64,000 bases of DNA, taken from assembly GCA_019750335.1 (NCBI GenBank), contig JAIEOQ010000002.1, forward strand, positions 1-64,000, in the 5' to 3' direction. The translations under genes and the position numbers were made by a program. Below the pieces are notes generated by a model, which was not told the origin of the DNA, ran no database searches, and worked only from the letters and a program-made list of their open reading frames with translations. Shown one piece after another: positions 40,905 through 47,089 of the stretch (position 1 is the first letter of the stretch; each line of letters begins with the position of its first letter). Origin of the DNA: Candidatus Obscuribacterales bacterium. GTDB lineage: Bacteria > Cyanobacteriota > Vampirovibrionia > Obscuribacterales > Obscuribacteraceae.

Positions 40905-41239
40905 GCTTCGGACTTTTTAAACGCCATCAGTTGATCTGCGTTCTGCCGCGCCCATTCTTCGAACTTATCGAGAACCGGAATGAGCGTACAACCAAGCTTA
41001 GTCAATTCATACTCTACTTTTGGCGGTACTTCAGCATAGATTTTGCGCGAAATCAAACCGTCAGCTTCAAGCTCTCTTAATTGATGAGTGAGCACGCGCT
41101 GGGTAACACCCTGTAATGCGCGACGTAATTCGTTAAAACGTTTTTTGCCGTCCCGCAAATGATAAAGGATAAGTACTTTCCACTTATCTGAAACCATGGC
41201 TATGGTGCACATAATCGGACAAATCAGCTTGTTGTTCAT
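40901..41239 (-). CDS. HxlR-family transcriptional regulator
   Basis: 112 aa winged helix of the HxlR family: CTIAMVSDKWKVLILYHLRDG (helix 1 and the conserved W), FNELRRALQGVTQRVLTHQL (recognition helices) and KVEYELTKLGCTLIPVLDKF. Cys7 and Cys11 near the N-terminus are in the position of the redox-sensing cysteine of YodB/HypR, so it may sense quinones, thiol stress or sulfur species. It is divergent from a rhodanese gene, with a 9-bp inverted repeat in between, and probably represses that gene and itself. Confidence 0.9.
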   Translation of the reverse strand: MNNKLICPIMCTIAMVSDKWKVLILYHLRDGKKRFNELRRALQGVTQRVLTHQLRELEADGLISRKIYAEVPPKVEYELTKLGCTLIPVLDKFEEWARQNADQLMAFKKSEA

Positions 41240-41251
41240 CTTGTTTTCCTG

Positions 41252-41303
41252 GTATCCAAATGAATACTACAGCACATTTTGGTTCCTAATTGCGTTTGGA
41301 TAC
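41252..41303. promoter_or_regulatory. Candidate HxlR operator, 9-bp inverted repeat
   Basis: GTATCCAAA at 41252-41260 and TTTGGATAC at 41295-41303 are exact reverse complements, separated by 34 bases in the 122-bp divergent gap. The outer arms lie beside the start of the HxlR gene and upstream of the rhodanese. Two half-sites or two palindromic halves for HxlR dimers are both possible. Symmetry is seen; the regulator link is inference. Confidence 0.55.
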
Positions 41304-41361
41304 TAACAATCGTAAGATCAAATGCATAAAGACACAAGTACCTAAGTTAAGGAGATAAATC

Positions 41362-41778
41362 ATGAGCGTTGGTACCTTGAGCAAAGAACAAGCTGCCGCT
41401 GTAGCCTATTTTGAGCAAAAGCTAGCCTTTGAAATCGGTCCGGTCGGTCTTAAAATGGCCTTAGAAAAAGGTGAAAAGTTCCAAATCGTTGATTTGCGCA
41501 CACCTGAGCTTTACGCCAAAGGACATATCCCCGGCGCCATCAATATTTTGTTTGAGAATCTCGACGAGAATCTAAGCAAATTGAGCAAAGACACGACTAC
41601 TGTTGTTTATTGCTATGACGTCCTTTGTCATCTTGCCACCCGAGTTGCTTTGGAATTAGCTAAAAAAGGCTATAAAGTCCAGGAGCTTCATGGCGGTTTT
41701 GATGGCTGGGCTGACCACCAGTTCCAAATCGAAGGAAAAGCTCATAAAGCCGGCAGTTGCGGCACAAGCTGCGCTTAA
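41362..41778 (+). CDS. Rhodanese-like sulfurtransferase
   Basis: 138 aa single rhodanese domain: VDLRTPELYAKGHIPGAINI, then the active-site loop CHLATR (Cys followed four residues later by Arg) in YCYDVLCHLATRVA, and LHGGFDGWADH at the end. The tail AGSCGTSCA adds two cysteines, which could relay sulfur or bind metal. TAAGGAGATAAATC precedes the ATG. The divergent HxlR regulator suggests induction by thiol or electrophile stress. The YCYD before the active-site cysteine adds a further Cys that could be redox-active. Confidence 0.9.
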   Translation: MSVGTLSKEQAAAVAYFEQKLAFEIGPVGLKMALEKGEKFQIVDLRTPELYAKGHIPGAINILFENLDENLSKLSKDTTTVVYCYDVLCHLATRVALELAKKGYKVQELHGGFDGWADHQFQIEGKAHKAGSCGTSCA

Positions 41779-41785
41779 TTTAAGA

Positions 41786-41819
41786 CGAGAAAGGGGGGCT
41801 TTTTCGCCTTCCTTTCTCG
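41786..41819 (+). terminator. Hairpin after the rhodanese gene
   Basis: CGAGAAAGG (41786-41794) pairs exactly with CCTTTCTCG (41811-41819), extended inward by GGGG/CCTT wobble pairs to about 13 bp. There is a T-run inside the loop but no clear T-tract after the stem, so it is a weak-form or rho-assisted terminator. It separates the rhodanese transcript from the iscA-like gene. Confidence 0.5.
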
Positions 41820-41887
41820 CTCTTAGCGGCTTTTAGAGATATGCTAGTATTATTAATCTACATAAGAGCCACACGAGGAAATCTGCC

Positions 41888-42235
41888 ATGTCAGAAACTA
41901 CTACCGCCCAAACAGCTATCGTCAGCGTCACTCCGGAAGCTGCTGCGGAAGTGAAAAAGCTTTTGGCCAACGAACCGGGTAAAGCCGGCTTGCGCTTGGA
42001 AGTTCGCGGCGGCGGCTGCTCAGGCTTTTCTTACGGTTTGACTTTCGATAATGTTCAAGAAAACGATCATGTCGTTGAAGCTGAAGGCATTAAAGTTATG
42101 GTTGACCCGAAAAGCGCTATTTATCTGAAAGGCACTATTCTTCATTTTGAAGCTGGTCTGGAAGGACGCGGTTTCACAATCAAGAACCCACAAGCAAAAG
42201 GCAACTGCGGTTGTGGAAATTCATTCAGCGTCTAA
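41888..42235 (+). CDS. IscA/ErpA-type iron-sulfur carrier
   Basis: 115 aa A-type carrier protein. GLRLEVRGGGCSGFSYGLTF gives the first conserved Cys and the C-terminal GNCGCGNSF the CxC pair. Length and motifs match IscA, SufA and ErpA. It transfers [4Fe-4S] or [2Fe-2S] clusters to target proteins. The next gene, encoding a YgfZ-type folate-dependent Fe-S maturation protein, starts 2 bases after its stop, which supports a shared role in Fe-S repair. Confidence 0.92.
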   Translation: MSETTTAQTAIVSVTPEAAAEVKKLLANEPGKAGLRLEVRGGGCSGFSYGLTFDNVQENDHVVEAEGIKVMVDPKSAIYLKGTILHFEAGLEGRGFTIKNPQAKGNCGCGNSFSV

Positions 42236-42236
42236 A

Positions 42237-43955
42237 ATGTCGTTGACTACAAACGAACAGGTACTCGCCGTGCGTAAAGCCGGCGGGTATTTGTTTTTAG
42301 ATACAAATGGATTGATTGAAATTTCAGGCAAAGACGCGGCAAGCTATCTACACGGTCGCTCAAGCAACAATGTCACCGCTCTTGAGCCTGGGCAAGGACA
42401 GCTCAATTCACTTTTAGATCGCAAAGGTTATATTCTTGCTTTTTTCAGCTTGTATCGTCTTGAAGCGAACTATCTGCTTCTTACTGAAAAAGCTCAAGTA
42501 GCGGAAATTCTAAAACAGTTTGAGACTTACCATTTTCGCGAAGAGATAAACTTCCGCGATTTAAGCGATGCAACAACGGCAATTGCCGTTCAAGGACCTT
42601 TGTCCGAATCACTTTTAGACAAAGGACTTACTCAGGGACAAGAGCTTCCGCCTGACGAATTCGGCATTGGTGAATTCGAACTCTGGCAGATCAGCTGTCG
42701 CGTGATTAAACGCTCACTGACAGGCGAGCTCGGCTATATCATTTTAGTTGAACAGAAAGATCGCAGCGCCATGGAAACTGCAATTAAAAACGTCGGGGCA
42801 GCACTCAATATAGTGCCGATTGATCAAGTCACTCTAGATATCTTAAGAGTGGAAACTGGCATTCCACAGTTCGGGCTTGATATGAGCCAAGAAGAGATCC
42901 TGCCCGAAACCGGCTTGGAGCAATATGCTGCCAGTTACAATAAAGGCTGCTTTCAGGGGCAAGAGGTGCTTGCCCGCATTAAAACATACGGCGCACCCAA
43001 ACGAGCGCTGGTCGGTTTGATTTTTGCCGAAGGGCTACAAACACCATTTGCTGGCAACACTAATTTTGAAATTGGCGGTGAGCCAGCCGGTACGATTAAA
43101 AGCTGTATTTATTCGCCGACTCTTGGCCGTGTAATCGCTCTTGCATACATCAGTCGCGAATATCGCGTACCGGATAAAGAAATAGCTGTCCGTATCGCTG
43201 GAATTGACACAACTGCTCGTGTTTCTTTTTTGCCGATTTATACTCCTAAGTCAAATGCCGAACGAGCGAAAAAACTTTTCAACCAAGCTCTTGCTGAGTT
43301 TGCTCACGGCTCAGAAGAAAAAGCAATTGCCATTTTGCGTCAAGTGATTGAAGCAGATCCTCATTTTATCGATGCTTATGAAGCATTAGGCGTCGTTCTT
43401 GCCCGACAAGAACAATTGGATGAAGCGATTGCTTTAATGCATTCGCTTATGCAATTAGATCCTGATAGTGTCATGGCTCACAGCAACTTATCACTTTTTT
43501 ATATGCAACAAGGCGACAAAGAAAAAGCTGAAGAAGAGAAAGCAATCGCCATGGGTATCCGCATGAGCAAAATCGCCAAAGAAGTAGCTGCCAAACAAAA
43601 AGCAGACCAAGACAAAGTACAAAAAATGGAAGCAGCCAAAGAGCGAATGTCTATGTTCCAGCAAGTGCTTGAAATAGACAAAAATGATTTGCTGGCTAAT
43701 TACGGTCTGGGCAGCATTTATGTTGAGTTAGGCGAATATGAGCAATCCCTGTCATATTTATTGAAAGCGCTTGAAATAAAACCAACTCACAGTGTGGCTT
43801 ATTTAGCTTTAGGCCAAGCCTACGAAAATCTCAACCGTTATGCCGACGCGCAAACTGTTTATCAAACCGGTATCGAGATTGCCGCTAAGCGCGGTGATTT
43901 GATGCCGATGAACGAGATGAAATCAAGACAGGCAGCTATCAGCCATTTGCTTTAA
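42237..43955 (+). CDS. YgfZ/GcvT-like protein fused to TPR repeats
   Basis: 572 aa from the ATG at 42237. Residues 1-340 form a YgfZ (IbaG/Iba57-type) tetrahydrofolate-binding domain with HGRSSNNVTALEPGQGQLNS and the signature NKGCFQGQEVLARI (K-G-C-x-x-GQE). The C-terminal 230 residues contain about six TPRs, starting at KSNAERAKKLFNQALAEFAH, with a charged helix (about 440-480) between them. YgfZ helps mature Fe-S proteins such as MiaB; a TPR tail could present client proteins. I do not know this fusion from the usual model organisms. It is coupled to the IscA-type gene. Confidence 0.88.
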   Translation: MSLTTNEQVLAVRKAGGYLFLDTNGLIEISGKDAASYLHGRSSNNVTALEPGQGQLNSLLDRKGYILAFFSLYRLEANYLLLTEKAQVAEILKQFETYHFREEINFRDLSDATTAIAVQGPLSESLLDKGLTQGQELPPDEFGIGEFELWQISCRVIKRSLTGELGYIILVEQKDRSAMETAIKNVGAALNIVPIDQVTLDILRVETGIPQFGLDMSQEEILPETGLEQYAASYNKGCFQGQEVLARIKTYGAPKRALVGLIFAEGLQTPFAGNTNFEIGGEPAGTIKSCIYSPTLGRVIALAYISREYRVPDKEIAVRIAGIDTTARVSFLPIYTPKSNAERAKKLFNQALAEFAHGSEEKAIAILRQVIEADPHFIDAYEALGVVLARQEQLDEAIALMHSLMQLDPDSVMAHSNLSLFYMQQGDKEKAEEEKAIAMGIRMSKIAKEVAAKQKADQDKVQKMEAAKERMSMFQQVLEIDKNDLLANYGLGSIYVELGEYEQSLSYLLKALEIKPTHSVAYLALGQAYENLNRYADAQTVYQTGIEIAAKRGDLMPMNEMKSRQAAISHLL

Positions 43956-43965
43956 TTTAAACGCA

Positions 43966-44002
43966 CATCGCCTGCATCTTTTGTATAAGACAGCAGGCGA
44001 TG
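43966..44002. terminator. Hairpin between convergent genes
   Basis: CATCGCCTGC at 43966-43975 pairs exactly with GCAGGCGATG at 43993-44002, and TCTT/AAGA inside adds a second short helix around TTGTAT. It lies 10 bases after the YgfZ-TPR stop and before the convergent TSUP gene, so it can end transcripts from both sides, although no T-tract follows either arm. Confidence 0.55.
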
Positions 44003-44108
44003 GTTAGGGGTGCGTAGCAAAATTATATGAATGGCCACATCGAACCATTCAGACACTTTTAGTATGCCCACATTTTTTTTGCCGGTACCAAAATTAGCAT
44101 AAATAGAA

Positions 44109-44849
44109 TCAATTCGAATTCAAGACAAGCTTAAAAGCAGCAATTAGAAGCACACTTGCCAAAGTTCGGCGCAAGAGCAGCGGACTTAAACGATTAGCCC
44201 CACCATATCCACCGAGTAAGGCGCCGATGACCGCAGCTACAATCAGTGGGCTAAACAGGTCAAGCTCTAATCGTCCGCTAGCTTGACGAGCTAAAAGTCC
44301 GGCGGCAGAATTCACGACAATGAACAAAGCTGAAACCGCAGCCGCTCGTTTTGTATCAGACCAGCCGGCAAGCACAATTAAAGGCGTCAAAAAAATACCG
44401 CCACCGATGCCGACGATACCGGACAAAAAGCCGATCAGCGCTCCGGACAAAAGTCCGGAAATAAGAGTCAAATTTCTTTTTGCTACAAAATATTCTTCTT
44501 GTGGGCGAAAAAGACGCACAGCAACAAAGACCAAAGTAAAAGCTAGAAGCAGAAAATAAATGCTTTTTTCCACATGCAACAGCCCCCCGGCAAAAGCACA
44601 AGGGATTGAAGTAAGAACAAAAGGCCAAAATAAAGGCCAAGAAAAATAGCCGGCACGAATATAAGCCATGGCGGAGATAGAAGCGACAATCAAATTCAAA
44701 GTAAGCGCCGTGCTCGACATGAACCCAGGTTGGGCGCCGTAAAGTGAAAGAACAGCTAAATAACCCGAGCCGCCGCCATGACCGACAGAAGCATAAAGAA
44801 GAGCAACAACTCCGACTAACAGAACAAGCGGCGGAGTCAGCTCAGACAT
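44109..44849 (-). CDS. TauE/SafE (TSUP) family membrane transporter
   Basis: 246 aa with about eight hydrophobic helices. The two conserved glycine-rich repeats are present: VGHGGGSGYLAVL near residue 22 and FLSGIVGIGGGIFLTPLIVL near 140. TSUP proteins export sulfite, sulfonates or organosulfur compounds or carry other anions. It follows MoaCB by 3 bases on the same strand and shares a transcript with it. Sulfite disposal would fit molybdenum enzymes such as sulfite oxidase, but no such gene is in the window. Confidence 0.87.
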   Translation of the reverse strand: MSELTPPLVLLVGVVALLYASVGHGGGSGYLAVLSLYGAQPGFMSSTALTLNLIVASISAMAYIRAGYFSWPLFWPFVLTSIPCAFAGGLLHVEKSIYFLLLAFTLVFVAVRLFRPQEEYFVAKRNLTLISGLLSGALIGFLSGIVGIGGGIFLTPLIVLAGWSDTKRAAAVSALFIVVNSAAGLLARQASGRLELDLFSPLIVAAVIGALLGGYGGANRLSPLLLRRTLASVLLIAAFKLVLNSN

Positions 44850-44852
44850 AGT

Positions 44853-45776
44853 CTATTTACCGTGTCCGCCGCCAGAAAGCACATGAAAGCTGTGTAGGAC
44901 TGCCGGAAACAAAGCATCTAGATACTCCACTACAGCACCTCGCGAACCAGGCAAAGCAATGATCAAAGTTTTTCCGCGCAATCCAGCTTTCGCTCGCGAG
45001 AGCATAGCAAGCGGCATTCGTTCTTGTCCGTAGGCTCGAGCAACCTCGACAATTCCTGGAATCTCTTTATCAAAAAGCTTGGTTAAAACATCAGGTGTAA
45101 TATCACGCGGACCAAGCCCGGTACCGCCGGTGGTGACAATTAAATCAACTGCCATTTCGTCAGCAAATTCTTTAATTGAATCAGCTATTTTTTCGCCATC
45201 ATCAGGAATTACGCGATAGTCAGCCAATTGTAAGCCGAGCGTTTCCATTCTTTCGACTACGCATAAACCGGCCTTATCTTTTACTGTCCCTGCAGCTACA
45301 GTATCCGACATTACAAGTACAGCTACTTTTAAAGCTGCGGCATCATAAGAACGCCAATCGGATTTGCCGCCTTTTTTCTCTAAAAGCTGGATTGAAAGTA
45401 TCTCCATAGTTTTATCCAGAGCTTTCAGCATGTCATAAATAGTTAGAGCAGCAACCGACGCTGCAGTTAAAGCTTCCATTTCAACGCCGGTTTTATAAAT
45501 AGCTTTGACCGTAACCGTAATCAAAATACGATCTTCAAGCAACTTAAAATCAACCGACACAAAATCAACCGGCACCGGATGGCAATAGGGAATGATTTGA
45601 CTGGTTGATTTGGCAGCTTGAATAGCCGCTACCTTGGCTACAGGCAAAGGGTCACCTTTTGGCAGATCGCCTGAGCGCAATTTCTCAAGCACAAAGGTCC
45701 CTGCTTGCAAAGTTGCCTGGGCTGTAGCTGTTCTCAACGTATTGGTTTTAGCCGATATATCTCTCATACCGGTCAT
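44853..45776 (-). CDS. Bifunctional MoaC-MoaB molybdenum cofactor protein
   Basis: 307 aa fusion. Residues 1-155 are MoaC (cyclic pyranopterin monophosphate synthase): RTATAQATLQ, IPYCHPVPVD and KTGVEMEALTAASVAALTIY-type phrases with the catalytic Lys and Asp (YDMLKALDK). Residues 160-307 are MoaB/MogA (molybdopterin adenylyltransferase): VLVMSDTVAAGTVKDKAG, TTGGTGLGPRDITPD and LPGSRGAVVEYLDALFP. The two steps of molybdopterin synthesis are in one chain, a fusion also found in some Cyanobacteria as I recall. Other moa genes are not in the window. Confidence 0.93.
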   Translation of the reverse strand: MTGMRDISAKTNTLRTATAQATLQAGTFVLEKLRSGDLPKGDPLPVAKVAAIQAAKSTSQIIPYCHPVPVDFVSVDFKLLEDRILITVTVKAIYKTGVEMEALTAASVAALTIYDMLKALDKTMEILSIQLLEKKGGKSDWRSYDAAALKVAVLVMSDTVAAGTVKDKAGLCVVERMETLGLQLADYRVIPDDGEKIADSIKEFADEMAVDLIVTTGGTGLGPRDITPDVLTKLFDKEIPGIVEVARAYGQERMPLAMLSRAKAGLRGKTLIIALPGSRGAVVEYLDALFPAVLHSFHVLSGGGHGK

Positions 45777-45836
45777 TATCCTATATTCAAGCTTTGCTAA
45801 ACTAGTTGAGAATTAAGACACGGGTTCTCAAGGGAC

Positions 45837-46610
45837 ATGAAGAAATCCTTCTGGCTGAATACAATCGCTCTTAGCGTTTATATTTTTCTTTATGCGCCGA
45901 TTCTGGTATTAGTTGCTTTCAGCTTTGATGATTCGCGTCTGGCAGTAAAATGGACCGGCTTTACGTTTAAATGGTACGAGTCGCTTTTTACTAACGATTC
46001 ATTACTTTCTGCGCTTTCCAACAGTTTGTTCATCGCTTTAATTAGTGTCGCTATCGCTGCCGTTATGGGCACCATGTCAGCAGTCGGTCTTTCACGCTTA
46101 CGTTTTGCCGGTAAAGGATTTTATCAAGCGCTTTTGCTCTTGCCGATTATTATTCCGGAGATTGCTATGGCAGTTGCCGCACTCTCTTTATTTATTGCTT
46201 TAGGCTTACCTTTAAGCTTAGGTACAATCATCGTTTCACATATAGTTTTTTGTGTAGCTTATATCTGTCTTGTGGTAATGGGTCGGCTTGAAGGATTAGA
46301 TCCAAAGCTTGAAGAAGCAGCCTGCGATCTAGGAGCGACACCGCTTACTGCTTTTTTCAAAGTAACTCTGCCTTTGCTAGCACCAGGTATTATCGCCGGC
46401 TGTCTTTTAGCTTTCGTTCTTTCTTTAGACGATTTTGTAATTACACAATTTACTGCCGGAGCAGGCGATACGACTTTGCCGCTCTGGATCTATGCTTCAG
46501 TTAAATTTGGCGTCAGTCCGGCAATTAATGCCTTAAGCACTGTAATGATTGTACTTACGGTCGGCAGCTCACTTGCTGCTGAATTTTTGCGCAAAAAAAG
46601 TATGTCTTAA
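45837..46610 (+). CDS. PotC-like ABC transporter permease
   Basis: 257 aa with six membrane helices and the EAA motif EEAACDLGATPLTAFFKVTL-P-LL. APILVLVAFSFDDSRLAVKW and LSLDDFVITQFTAGAGDTTL are typical of PotC, the spermidine/putrescine permease. It stands alone: the moaCB gene is divergent upstream and an unrelated TPR-like gene follows, so PotA, PotB and PotD must be elsewhere or absent. It might instead serve another small cation or polyamine. The first ATG directly follows a short leader. Confidence 0.85.
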   Translation: MKKSFWLNTIALSVYIFLYAPILVLVAFSFDDSRLAVKWTGFTFKWYESLFTNDSLLSALSNSLFIALISVAIAAVMGTMSAVGLSRLRFAGKGFYQALLLLPIIIPEIAMAVAALSLFIALGLPLSLGTIIVSHIVFCVAYICLVVMGRLEGLDPKLEEAACDLGATPLTAFFKVTLPLLAPGIIAGCLLAFVLSLDDFVITQFTAGAGDTTLPLWIYASVKFGVSPAINALSTVMIVLTVGSSLAAEFLRKKSMS

Positions 46611-46628
46611 ATGGGTATATGTTGAATT

Positions 46629-47084
46629 ATGGATACTCAAATAAAAATCGTAATTTTAATAGCGTTTCTCTCTCTTTCGGGCGGAAATTTTGCCTGGAGC
46701 AATCCCACCTTCGAAAAAGCACGCAAAGATTATGCCGCCGGTAAATATGCCGTTTGTCTACAAAAATTGGAAGCGCTCGGACAATCAAATAGTGATTTAG
46801 TGCATTATTACAAAGCTCTTTGTCATCAACGTACGAATCAAGCTACTCAAGCTAAAAGCGAATATTCATGGGTAGCTAAAAATTCAACTAACCCAAGCTT
46901 GCGCGCTAACGCCGGAACTGCTTTACGTTCCATGAACAAAGCTGCCGCTCATTCTAGCTATAGCGGTGCCGGCAATGTTTTCAGCCAAAACCAACCGCAA
47001 TCCAGCTCGCGCAGCGACATGGCGCCGGCTTTAGGACAGCGTTTACCTGAACCGCCAGGTTGGCAACGCTGCCAACCAAATTAG
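46629..47084 (+). CDS. Small exported TPR-like protein
   Basis: 151 aa with a signal peptide (IVILIAFLSLSGGNFAWS, likely cut after WS-N), one and a half TPR units (FEKARKDYAAGKYAVCLQKL; ALCHQRTNQATQAKSEYSWV) and a Ser/Pro/Gln-rich tail. It converges with ileS with a 5-base gap. It follows the permease by 18 bases and may be cotranscribed, but no functional link is seen. Confidence 0.65.
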   Translation: MDTQIKIVILIAFLSLSGGNFAWSNPTFEKARKDYAAGKYAVCLQKLEALGQSNSDLVHYYKALCHQRTNQATQAKSEYSWVAKNSTNPSLRANAGTALRSMNKAAAHSSYSGAGNVFSQNQPQSSSRSDMAPALGQRLPEPPGWQRCQPN

Positions 47085-47089
47085 TTAGA

